A stretch of 61,302 bases of DNA, from contig JAACDM010000019.1 of assembly GCA_009936795.1 (NCBI GenBank), positions 1 to 61,302 on the forward strand. The letters are read 5' to 3'. Each line of letters begins with the position of its first letter. The first letter of the stretch is position 1. This DNA comes from Verrucomicrobiaceae bacterium (GTDB lineage: Bacteria; Verrucomicrobiota; Verrucomicrobiia; Verrucomicrobiales; DEV007). The position numbers and the translations under genes are program-made. A model generated the notes under the pieces. It worked only from the letters and a program-made list of their open reading frames with translations, made no database searches and was not told the DNA's origin. Positions 1-8,780 of the stretch are shown one piece after another.

Positions 1-4
1 GAAA

Positions 5-81
<77 letters not shown>

Positions 82-212
82 TCGCAGGTATGGAGCAGGT
101 GAGAATGGTTTCAAGTGCTTTTCGCGAGAATCTTGCCCGCGACGACGTCGCATGGCGCGAGAGCCTTTGATTGTGCCTTGCTGCCCATCCGCTGCAGGCT
201 TAAATCTCTTTT

Positions 213-2333
213 ATGGCGACCTTTATGCGAACCTCCCTTAGCCTTCTTCTCCCTCTACTTTGGACGAGCCTTTGCTTTGCCCAAGAAGAAGGGAAGTCGA
301 AGCATTTGTCTTCAGAGCTCCGGAACAAGCTCAAGGCATCCACGGTGTATGTTCACACTAACAACGACGGCGCTTTTGGAACCGGCACGGGCTTCGTGGT
401 CAAAGTGGACGGGGACACGGTATACATGGCGACAAACCACCACGTGATTAATGCAGAGCGCGACGGTGAGGTGGTGAAGAAAGAGCGTACGCGTTTTCGC
501 GTGACCTTTGACGGCGATGACCGCAAGACCGAGTCGGTAAAGGCCGAGTTACTTGCTGCCGATGAGGACCACGACATTGCTATTCTAAAAGCTACTCGGA
601 AGAATCCACCAGCGCCGTTCGAGCTCTTCTCCAATCAGACCATGGAGGAGACCTTGCCATTGACGATCTTTGGATACCCGATGGCAAAGAAAGGGGACGG
701 AATCACGGTGGTGAACGGCACGGTATCAGCTTTCAATCATGACACCTTTGGCAGCATGCGCCGGATCAAGGTGTTTGGAAAAGTGGATCCAGGAAACTCG
801 GGAGGACCCATGGTCGACAACGAAGGCGCTATCATTGGGGTTATCGTGGAGAAGGACCGGAGGGCCGATAACGTTGGCTATGCCATTCCTGCTTTTGAGC
901 TACATGAGCTGATGCGAGGACGGCTAGGAAACTTTCGTATGAGCCAGGAAGGGGGACCAGACGAGTTTGAACTCAAGGTGCTGGCCGATGTAATGAATCC
1001 GTTAGGCACATTGTCGGAGGCAAGTCTCTATTACATGGTCGACGACGATCTCAATCCCAGGAAGATCAAAGAGTCTGTGTCTGACAATGGCGCGAAATGG
1101 CGCCTGCTCAGTCACAAGATGACGCGGGTAGCGGTGGCTCTCGACGGCGACACAACGGAGATTAAGTTCCAAGTGAAGGGTGAGGCGGGCAAGAAGTGTG
1201 TGTTTCAAATCGTGCACAAACGCGAGGGGGAACCAAGTTGGACAACCCAGCCCTTTATGACGATTCTTGGTGGTTACTTCGAGAATCCGTTTGATTCCGA
1301 ATCTGGCAAATCAGACAAGTTCGCGTTGCCGAGTAAGCCCGAGGGAAGCATCGCAGGAAAGCGCGTGCCGTTGCGAGGTTATCGCATGAATGAATGGGAG
1401 CTTGGTGAGACCAGCATTGTGCCGAACATGATGTGGGATAAGGACAGTCTCTATCTCTATGTCGTCAATGAGCTGGGGCTTGTTCGCAAGATTGATCCCT
1501 TTCGAAATAAGGTCGAGCTTCAACTCGACCTCCAAGCAACCGTAGACTGGTCAGTGCTCAGTGGCGAGGGACTACTCGTGCTAACAAAGGACAACAGACT
1601 GTGGATCGTCGATGACCGCACACTCATGGTGCGCCAAGTGATTGAGTCGATTCCGGGCGCACGTGGGATAGCCTCGGCCCGGAACAGCTTTTATGCCTTC
1701 GTTGCCACTGGCGGGGGGAAGACGTTGGAAGTCTACGACTTGGTCGATGCTGAGAAATCTCAGACCTACCAGGCGACTGAGTTTGCCCTGCCCGAGGGAT
1801 CTCCTTCAGGGGCCTCCCCTTTGAAACGCTTCGATCTGGTGACCATGTCCTACGATGGGCGCTTCCTGTTCTGCGAGAGCGACGGAGCTCTGCATCGCTT
1901 TCGGGTCGGGGACGATGAACTGACCTACGACCAGGCAGGTGTCAGTATCAGTCGATCGCCAGAGCGGATTCAGATTTCTGAAGACAGTCTGTATGTGTCT
2001 TTGGTAGACAAGAAAGGAAATCGAGAGCATCCGGGGTCGCCGATCAAGCCGTTTGGAATCTATGTCTACAATGTCGATGATTTGAGCACTCCCGAGATGG
2101 CGGCCGACGGAGGCCAACCTACAGGCTTCCTGTTGCGCGAGGATGCTAGCAAATCCATCTTTGGAACGGTGAAGAACGCGCCTTTGGTCCAGTTTGATCT
2201 GGAGGGAACGCTGGTGCGGGAGTTTCCTGAGTTGGAGGGAGAACTTGCCTCGCAGATTCTCATTTATCCGCTTAAGCCTGGCTTTCTCGTTGTCCTCACA
2301 GATATGAAGACTTACGTGATGAAGCAGCTTTAG
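213..2333 (+). CDS. Secreted trypsin-like serine protease with C-terminal propeller-like region
   Basis: This is a 706-residue protein with an N-terminal signal peptide. A second ATG at 225 (Met5) would give an equally good leader, and neither start has a clear Shine-Dalgarno site. Residues about 40-230 form an HtrA/S1-like protease domain. The visible triad is His77 in TNHHVI, Asp121 in DHDIAILK and Ser196 in GNSGGP. The remaining ~450 residues have no PDZ motif that I can see. They contain recurring strand-turn segments (for example around residues 405-690, with Trp-Ile-Val-Asp and similar blades) that suggest a beta-propeller. It is probably exported and acts in the periplasm or at the cell surface; its substrate is unknown. 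It ends with TAG. Confidence 0.85.
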   Translation: MATFMRTSLSLLLPLLWTSLCFAQEEGKSKHLSSELRNKLKASTVYVHTNNDGAFGTGTGFVVKVDGDTVYMATNHHVINAERDGEVVKKERTRFRVTFDGDDRKTESVKAELLAADEDHDIAILKATRKNPPAPFELFSNQTMEETLPLTIFGYPMAKKGDGITVVNGTVSAFNHDTFGSMRRIKVFGKVDPGNSGGPMVDNEGAIIGVIVEKDRRADNVGYAIPAFELHELMRGRLGNFRMSQEGGPDEFELKVLADVMNPLGTLSEASLYYMVDDDLNPRKIKESVSDNGAKWRLLSHKMTRVAVALDGDTTEIKFQVKGEAGKKCVFQIVHKREGEPSWTTQPFMTILGGYFENPFDSESGKSDKFALPSKPEGSIAGKRVPLRGYRMNEWELGETSIVPNMMWDKDSLYLYVVNELGLVRKIDPFRNKVELQLDLQATVDWSVLSGEGLLVLTKDNRLWIVDDRTLMVRQVIESIPGARGIASARNSFYAFVATGGGKTLEVYDLVDAEKSQTYQATEFALPEGSPSGASPLKRFDLVTMSYDGRFLFCESDGALHRFRVGDDELTYDQAGVSISRSPERIQISEDSLYVSLVDKKGNREHPGSPIKPFGIYVYNVDDLSTPEMAADGGQPTGFLLREDASKSIFGTVKNAPLVQFDLEGTLVREFPELEGELASQILIYPLKPGFLVVLTDMKTYVMKQL

Positions 2334-2357
2334 GACGTCGATACCAGATATGAATCG

Positions 2358-3710
2358 ATGGGAAACAACGTATCCACCGTGTTCCTTGCCGTTGTCGGTT
2401 TGGCCAGCGGAGCCCTGTCCCATCGCCTTGGCACCGAGGAACGAGCATCACCTGCAGCTGCACAGAGCGAGGAAGCCTCAGGGCGCGAACTCGTAAGTCG
2501 TGCACGAGATGATCGTTTCTCTCGCTTCCTGAAATGGTTGCCGACGGCTAGCCTGGCTGACCTTGAGGTTCGCTATGTTTCTCTGACAGACCCTGATCAA
2601 TTCCAGCACGAAGATTTGGCCATTCGGGAGATGGTTCTGCAACGATGGATCGCCTTGAATGGAAAACAAATCTATCATTACGCTAAATATGGTCATGGTG
2701 GAGATCTTTGGGAGCCCGTGGCTTCGCCTCAGGGCATTGTCCAGCGCTGGGCTCTTGCTTATCCGGTAGGATTGCTTGAGGCAACCGTGGAAGGTCCTTG
2801 GATTGCCTTTGGTATCCTACAAAACCTTTGGGCTCTTCCATCCCGATGGATCGTGGAGTTGAAGTGAGTGACTGGATCACTGAATTGAACGAGATCTTCG
2901 CGAGCTGGGAAACACCGGCTTCATCTGTAGCGTTTCGAGCACGATTCCTTGCCCTTTTTTCATCGGTTAGTGGAGGATGAGCCGAGTCTAAGACGATTGA
3001 CTGAGAAATGGCTGCTGGCCGCAGGAGGACAGGATCCAGCTCGAAGACGGGCCTTGATCGAGCACTACAATTTGGTTACGGATGACCAAGTCCTAAGGCT
3101 ATCGGATCCTCGAACCGCATTGGCAGATGCCTTGGCCTCAGGTGAATCGATTGAGGATATCCTCATTGCTTGGGGACATCAGAATCCACGTTCTGCGTGG
3201 AAGTAACACCTCGATCCCTACAATGGTGGTTACGTGTTTGAGAAGATATTCTTCTGGTGGTCAACCACTCGTCTCATGGAAGCGTTTGAGTTTCGCCATG
3301 ACATGGTAGAGGCCCTGGTGAATTCGAACGAGGGAGACACGCGAAATGCTGGCTATGTGCATCGTGTGATCGGCGGACAGATTGCCAAGAGGGACACACC
3401 GTAAGCGGTAGCGCTTGCGTTAGAGTTGGGGCTGAGTGGTCCCTTCGAAGCATTCATCCAAGGCATTGTCGGCAGGGGGCAGTTTCTCGGCTTGGCTAAC
3501 ATGACTTCCGTTGTTCGGAAGGTGCCTGCTGACCATTGGGTTCGCGGCAATGTCTTCTCTTGGATTAAGGAACATGAAGCTTCAGAAGATGTGCTTCCGT
3601 GGGCTAGCACAAATCTCTCACCTGCAGATCACAAAGCTCTTTCTATACTCTATGAGCCGCCGCCTGAACCAGCTAATAGTGATAGTGTAGAACGGGCATC
3701 CCTCCCGTGA
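2358..3710 (+). pseudogene. Decayed helical-repeat protein gene
   Basis: A reading frame starting at 2358 with a hydrophobic leader can be followed to about 3710 only by crossing disruptions. The first ~165 codons are open to a TGA at 2865. Coding similarity then continues in the +2 frame (an Asp-Trp-Ile-Thr-Glu segment at about 2867-2950). It returns to the original frame at the T-run near 2955, and crosses two in-frame TAA codons at 3204 and 3402. The recurring Trp, Asp-Pro and Ala-Leu-Ala pattern resembles the secreted alpha-helical repeat proteins common in Verrucomicrobiota, but I cannot name a family. The last codons run into the hairpin element at 3692-3729. At least two frameshifts plus two stops make this a genuine pseudogene. 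Confidence 0.7.
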
Positions 3711-3729
3711 CCCGGCCAAGATGGCCGGG
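3692..3729. repeat. REP-like double hairpin
   Basis: Two adjacent inverted repeats lie between the decayed gene and ndh. The first is ACGGG (3692-3696) with CCCGT (3704-3708). The second is CCCGGCC (3711-3717) with GGCCGGG (3723-3729) around a 5-nt loop. The compact GC-rich pair resembles a REP/BIME-type extragenic palindrome. No second copy was seen in this window, and no T-tract follows it, so a terminator is less likely but possible. Confidence 0.45.
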
Positions 3730-3796
3730 CTACCCTAAGTGGCTTGGTTGGGTCTAATGAATCCTGACAGAGCTGGCCGCCTCGATGTGGGGTCGT

Positions 3797-5101
3797 TCAC
3801 TGATCTGGCGACACGATGATACGGGCGGTCCGACGCCCTTTCAGATAGGCGAAGGCCCACTGCAAGAGGACGGCGAGCTTGTTGCGAAAGCCAACGAGCA
3901 ATAGTAGATGCACAAAGAGCCAGGCAACCCAGGCGAGAAACCCTCGCATTTTGAGCTTGTTTGCCTTCACCACGGCCGCGGATTTGCCTATGATCGCCAT
4001 GATACCTTTGTCAAAGTAGGCGAACTGACGCCGGAGCAGGGGAGCCTTGTCTCGCATGGGGCCAGCCTTGATCTTGATCTCACTCTTGATCAGCTTGGCT
4101 ACGTGGGTGCCCATTTGCATGGCTGCTGCTGCTAACGACGGGACGAGGATACCGTTCTTGTCCTCACAATGCGCGATATCGCCGATAGCAAAGACGTTGG
4201 GGTGCTTGGAAAGACTGCAGTCGGCGCCGACGATCAGCCTTCCACTGCGATCTTTCGTAACCTTGAGGTCTGCAATGACGGGGTTTGCCTCGGTCCCAGC
4301 AGCCCAGATGATCGTGGCGGCATTAAGAGTCTGGCCGTCGATGTCGACTTCGCCTTCTCGCACGTCTTCGACCATAGTTTCGGTGCGAACCTCGATCCCG
4401 AGATTGGTTAGACGTTTCTCTGCATAGGCCGATTGTTCCTCATCGAACATACCTAACAGACGCGGAGCTGCTTCGATCAGGATAACACGCAGATCTTTCG
4501 GACCGACGTTTCGAAAGCCATCGCGTAGTGTGCGTTGGATCAGCTCTGTGAAAGCCCCGGCAAGTTCCACGCCAGTGGGGCCGCCACCCACGATGACGAT
4601 GGTGAGCAGTCGGCGACGCTCATCTGCATCCTCACACAGTTCTGCCTGCTCGACGGCTTGCAGCACTCGGTGGCGCAAATGACGAGCGTCTTCCAACGAT
4701 TTCAATCCTGGTGCGTGAGCCGCCCATTCCGGATGACCGAAGTAGCCGGTGCGTGCACCAAGCCCGATGACGAGATAGTCATACACATGCTCGCGGTCAC
4801 GTGTGTGCACACGTTGCGAGCTGAGATCAATTTTTGTGACCTCTTCCATGAAAACCTGCGCGTTGTCCTGGTTTGAAAGGATCTCCCTTACAGGCGCGGC
4901 GATGTCAGGTGCGGCCAAGCTAGCCGTGGCAACCTGATACAGCAGCGGTTGAAAGAGATGGTGGTTTTGCCTATCCAACAGGGTAACCGCGACGCTGGAA
5001 TTGCTCAATTTCTTGCAACAATCGATACCAGCGAAGCCAGCCCCAAGGACTAGCACCTTAACTTTTCGCGGAGAAACCGGGGCCATCAGGCACCTCCTCA
5101 T
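3797..5101 (-). CDS. ndh: Type II NADH dehydrogenase (NADH:quinone oxidoreductase)
   Basis: This 434-residue FAD enzyme oxidises NADH and reduces quinone without pumping protons, at the cytoplasmic face of the membrane. The FAD-binding motif GAGFAG lies at residues 20-25. A second Rossmann motif, VGGGPTGVE, at about 170 binds NADH. The AIGDIA segment near 310 contacts the flavin. The C-terminal ~60 residues contain hydrophobic stretches (around AWVAWLFVHLLLLVGF) that are the usual membrane-anchoring helices of the family. The start may be Met1 at 5101 or Met6 at 5086. The gene is divergent from the PVC cytochrome operon, and a CRP-type palindrome lies about 70 nt upstream of its start. Confidence 0.9.
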   Translation of the reverse strand: MRRCLMAPVSPRKVKVLVLGAGFAGIDCCKKLSNSSVAVTLLDRQNHHLFQPLLYQVATASLAAPDIAAPVREILSNQDNAQVFMEEVTKIDLSSQRVHTRDREHVYDYLVIGLGARTGYFGHPEWAAHAPGLKSLEDARHLRHRVLQAVEQAELCEDADERRRLLTIVIVGGGPTGVELAGAFTELIQRTLRDGFRNVGPKDLRVILIEAAPRLLGMFDEEQSAYAEKRLTNLGIEVRTETMVEDVREGEVDIDGQTLNAATIIWAAGTEANPVIADLKVTKDRSGRLIVGADCSLSKHPNVFAIGDIAHCEDKNGILVPSLAAAAMQMGTHVAKLIKSEIKIKAGPMRDKAPLLRRQFAYFDKGIMAIIGKSAAVVKANKLKMRGFLAWVAWLFVHLLLLVGFRNKLAVLLQWAFAYLKGRRTARIIVSPDQ

Positions 5102-5160
5102 GATTTTCAGTATTCATCGTTCGAAACGTTGTGTCAGGTCGTAAAAGAAGGCAAGCGACT

Positions 5161-5178
5161 TTGTGAAAAATTTCACAA
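5161..5178. promoter_or_regulatory. CRP/FNR-type operator between ndh and the PVC operon
   Basis: TTGTGAAAAATTTCACAA is a perfect 8-bp inverted repeat around AA. It contains TGTGA-N6-TCACA at 5162-5177, the consensus recognised by CRP-type regulators. It lies in the 181-bp divergent intergenic region, about 105 nt before the start at 5283 and 60-75 nt before the ndh start, so it could serve either gene or both. No regulator gene of this family is in the window, so the cognate protein is inferred. Confidence 0.65.
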
Positions 5179-5282
5179 GCTCAATAACTCGTTGAAAAAC
5201 AGAATGTTAAGAATATCGGAACCTAACCAGTGTGCCGTTCTTCGTACTTGTCTCTGAGCGCTGAGATTGCTATCTCTTAAAG

Positions 5283-8200
5283 ATGAAGTTCTGTTTTGTT
5301 CTCGTCTGCCTCCTCACGGGAGTGCGTGCGGAAATCCCATTTCCTCACGATGCACCTCAGCCCATGAGTCCAGAGGAAACGGTAGCTTCGTACGACGTTC
5401 CAGAAGGCTTTCGGCTAGAGTTGGCAGCCAGTGAGCCTCTCATTCAATCTCCGTCGGGAGTCTGCTGGGATGCTGCCGGGCATCTTTATGTCAGTGAGCT
5501 CCATGGCTATAATCTCGAAGGCCAACTGGATATAGAATCGCTCAATCAGACTGGCAAGCTGGATGTCGAAGTTCGGCGAGTGCAGGCCGAAGACAAGTTC
5601 AAGAAAGCCGCCTTGTCTGGTACCTATGGTGTCATCAAACGATTGGATGATCTTGATGGCGATGGTCGAATGGATCGGGCAACGGTCTTTGCGTCTGGTT
5701 TGCCACCTGCTTATGGAATGGTCGCCGCACGTGGTGGCATCATCGTAGCCTGTGCACCTGACATTGTCTTCCTAGCAGATCGTGATGAGGATGGAAAGGC
5801 TGAGCACCGAGAAGTGCTCTTCACCGGTTTCGGGTTGGGACCATTAGAGCGAGGGATCAATGCGCCCCAATGGACAAGAGATGGCTGGATCGCCTTCGGT
5901 CGAGGAGCTGATGGTGGGCGCATTTCCGGTCCCTATCTGGTTAAAGATGTAGATCTACCGCGCACAGATTTCCGTATTCGTGCGGACGGCAGCGCGATTG
6001 AGCCAATTACTGGTGGAACGCATACTTTCGGCTTTACATACTCTTCGGCAGGGCATCGCTTTGTGGTTAGCACTACGGCGCCCGCCATCCAAGTAGCACC
6101 GATCGACTATCGCTATCTTATACGAAATCCCATGGCTGCGAGTTCAGGCCTGACCCATGATATCACACCCGATCGCCGTGCCTATCCTCGCTCAGAAGCC
6201 CATCCGTGGCGGAAGAAGCGTGCTGAACATGCCGATTACTTTGAATATTATCGCAGTCGCTATGGCGCGTCTGATAGTGATCCTTCAGGATGGTTCACTT
6301 CGGGTTGTTCACCTTTTGTTTATCGAGATACGGTCATTTCTGCGCTCCAAGGCCAGTTGCTTGCCTGCGATCCGGCACAGAATTTCATCTTTCGGGGTGA
6401 ACTGAATCGGTCAGACGATCCCAAGGAGATTGTCTACCAATTGGCTCGGCATACTAATGAACAGACGAAGGAATTCTGCGCCTCTTCAGACGCGTGGTCA
6501 CATCCGATGTCGCTGAGTCATGGTCCAGACGGAGCCGTGTGGATTGTGGACTACTATCGCGAGATCATCGAAGACTACTCGGCCATTCCTCGTCATTTGC
6601 AGCAACAGTATGGGTTGTATCGAGGGCACGATCGAGGTCGGATTTATCGACTGACGCACGAGGATGCGAATCCATTGCCGAATCCGGACATGACCGGCAA
6701 ATCTACGAGAGAGTTAGTCGATGAACTTACTAGTCCCTCGTCGTGGAGACGGGAAACGGCACTTCGTTTACTACGCGAATCGAAGTCTCTGGCGCCGAAG
6801 GATGCCGCGCCGTCTTTACTGCAGGCGGAGCTCCGTCATGAACAGGGAACACTAGAGAACACGAGTGTGCTTCGAATGCTCGATGATTCCGATCCTATCA
6901 CAAGAATGCATGCTGCCCGCTATGCGGAACCGGATCTCCGGAAAGGCGATACCGCCTTGTTAGACAAGGTCGTTGAGTTGGTCAGCACGGAAGAAGATCC
7001 TTGGGTTCTTCTTCAGCTAGCGCTTTCACTAGGTGAATCCAAAAGTCATCGGGCTGTTCAAAGCCTTCTTTCTTTAGCGAGAAAACACGGAGACATCCGA
7101 TGGATGACTACCGCCATACACTCGTCTCTCTATTTGCGAGAGCAGATTGTCATGGATGGCTTGAAAGAGGACGTGGGAAAGGGAGCAGACTTGCTAGGGG
7201 CAATTGAACAGAGTGGGGAGAAACTGGCCGTATCTGGAGCCAAAACCATCGTCGAGACGGCGTCACAACCTTTGGATGATGCTACGTTTGGGGAGTTTGT
7301 GAAGGGCTTGGAGCAGCCACGTGACCCTGCCCATGGCGCTGAGGTCTTTCAGCAGCATTGTGCAATTTGCCACCAAATAGGTGGCATCGGTGTGAATGTC
7401 GGGCCGGATATTCTTGGTGAAATTGGCGTTGGAGAGGAAGCTCTGCTACGACAAATCCTGGTGCCTGAGGAACGGATTCGTCCAGGCTATGAAACAACGG
7501 TGGTTACACTCAATGAGGATGCCGGAGAGATGGCGGGCATTCTCAAGGAAGATGGGGCGACTAGCCTAACGCTAATCCTTCCAGGGGGCGTCGAACAGGT
7601 CGTGCTGCGTCAACGCGTTGAGAATACTCGTCATCTCACGCGATCGTTGATGCCTCCGAACTATCAAAATCTACTCTCTCCGAAAGATGCTGCGGATCTG
7701 CTTGCTTGGGTTCAGACTGCGCACCGCGTGACGACACCTCCGACAATAGATTCTTCGCCGAAGATCGGGCAAAGGCTAAGTGATGCTCACGTCGCTCAGT
7801 TTGCTGGATTGGCTCTGAAAGGCATCTTCAAGGAATACCCTAACAAGCCTTCGAATGTGATTCGCGATCCCGATGGCGTACGTAGTCCGCGTGAAATGCA
7901 TCCTGTGTTCTATGGTTGCTTTGACTGGCACTCCTCGGTCCATGGGCACTGGATGTTGGTGCACCTATTGAGGAACTATCCAGGCGCCTCGGTCGCGAGC
8001 GAGATCGAAAGCGCGCTTGAGAAGCAGTTGCTGAGAGAACCGTTGCTGAAGGAAACGGCCTACTTTGAGGAGAAGGGGAACGCCTCCTTTGAGCGCATGT
8101 ATGGCTGGGCATGGGCGTTGCGTTTGGCGACGGAGCTGCGGACGTGGGATGACCCACGTGCCAAGCGGTGGGCTGAGGCCTATCGTCCCCTCGAGGATAA

Positions 8201-8291
8201 GATCGTGGCACTGATGAAAGCTTATCTCCCGCGACTTGGTTGGCCGATTCGAACCGGCGTGCATCCGGATACGGCCTTTGCATTAGGGTAG
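5283..8291 (+). CDS. PVC-type heme-binding dehydrogenase fused to DUF2891 (ends at an in-frame TAG)
   Basis: The open frame encodes 1002 residues with a short signal peptide. Residues about 35-450 resemble the PVC 'membrane-bound dehydrogenase' propeller domain. About 470-650 look like HEAT-type helical repeats. A cytochrome-c-like domain follows with CAICH (Cys693, Cys696, His697) and the downstream GPDI segment of the Pirellula/Verrucomicrobium heme-binding family. From about residue 832 the sequence changes to DUF2891, with HPVFYGCFDWHSSVHGHW and later WDDP and HPDTAFALG. The DUF2891 homology is cut by TAG at 8289 and continues in frame to 8780. It probably acts in the periplasm, with electron transfer to an unknown substrate system. 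Propeller and HEAT assignments are inferred from pattern. Confidence 0.75.
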   Translation: MKFCFVLVCLLTGVRAEIPFPHDAPQPMSPEETVASYDVPEGFRLELAASEPLIQSPSGVCWDAAGHLYVSELHGYNLEGQLDIESLNQTGKLDVEVRRVQAEDKFKKAALSGTYGVIKRLDDLDGDGRMDRATVFASGLPPAYGMVAARGGIIVACAPDIVFLADRDEDGKAEHREVLFTGFGLGPLERGINAPQWTRDGWIAFGRGADGGRISGPYLVKDVDLPRTDFRIRADGSAIEPITGGTHTFGFTYSSAGHRFVVSTTAPAIQVAPIDYRYLIRNPMAASSGLTHDITPDRRAYPRSEAHPWRKKRAEHADYFEYYRSRYGASDSDPSGWFTSGCSPFVYRDTVISALQGQLLACDPAQNFIFRGELNRSDDPKEIVYQLARHTNEQTKEFCASSDAWSHPMSLSHGPDGAVWIVDYYREIIEDYSAIPRHLQQQYGLYRGHDRGRIYRLTHEDANPLPNPDMTGKSTRELVDELTSPSSWRRETALRLLRESKSLAPKDAAPSLLQAELRHEQGTLENTSVLRMLDDSDPITRMHAARYAEPDLRKGDTALLDKVVELVSTEEDPWVLLQLALSLGESKSHRAVQSLLSLARKHGDIRWMTTAIHSSLYLREQIVMDGLKEDVGKGADLLGAIEQSGEKLAVSGAKTIVETASQPLDDATFGEFVKGLEQPRDPAHGAEVFQQHCAICHQIGGIGVNVGPDILGEIGVGEEALLRQILVPEERIRPGYETTVVTLNEDAGEMAGILKEDGATSLTLILPGGVEQVVLRQRVENTRHLTRSLMPPNYQNLLSPKDAADLLAWVQTAHRVTTPPTIDSSPKIGQRLSDAHVAQFAGLALKGIFKEYPNKPSNVIRDPDGVRSPREMHPVFYGCFDWHSSVHGHWMLVHLLRNYPGASVASEIESALEKQLLREPLLKETAYFEEKGNASFERMYGWAWALRLATELRTWDDPRAKRWAEAYRPLEDKIVALMKAYLPRLGWPIRTGVHPDTAFALG

Positions 8292-8780
8292 AGCCTCGAT
8301 TATGCGCGTGCAGTAGAGAATAATGCGTTAGAGCGACTGATTCTGGATCGTTCAAAGTCCTTCTACGCAAGCGATGAGCGTTACCCCGCAGCTTATGAAC
8401 CGTCGGGAGAGGATTTCTTCTCCGCAGGACTTAATGAAGCCGATCTCATGCGCCGCGTACTCCCACAAGAAGAGTATGTCGCTTGGTTAGATAGATTTCT
8501 GCCGGAGTTTGGAAATCTTTTTGAGCCTGTTGAGGTGACCGATGTCACCGACGGAAAGCTTGTCCATCTTGCTGGTCTGAATCTCTCACGCGGTTGGACG
8601 TTGAATGGCATTGCTTCTGCACTCAACGCGTCTGATCCTAGGCAGCGAGAGATTAGAGAAGCCGCCGTAGATCATACTCAAGCGGGCCTCGGGTATGTCT
8701 TCAGTGGGCACTATGAGGGCGATCATTGGTTGGCAACGTTTGCGATCTACACTCTTTCCCTGGTTGGTATCTCGAGATGA
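8292..8780 (+). pseudogene. C-terminal part of DUF2891 after the in-frame TAG
   Basis: This stretch continues the frame of the preceding gene directly beyond the TAG at 8289-8291. It supplies the missing C-terminus of DUF2891, including SLDYAR, EPSGEDFFS, LMRRVLP, GLNLSRGW and HWLATFAIY, all recognisable family segments. No frameshift is needed. Its natural TGA at 8778-8780 overlaps the ATG of the symporter at 8777 (ATGA), the arrangement of translationally coupled genes. That supports the full 1165-residue frame having been translated recently or still being translated. An internal start (for example 8448) could express only a fragment. Confidence 0.75.

Noticed and set aside
5192-5220. Sigma-70-like promoter (TTGAAA followed by an AT-rich hexamer) before 5283
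   Set aside because: The spacing to a convincing -10 element is wrong, so no promoter is claimed.
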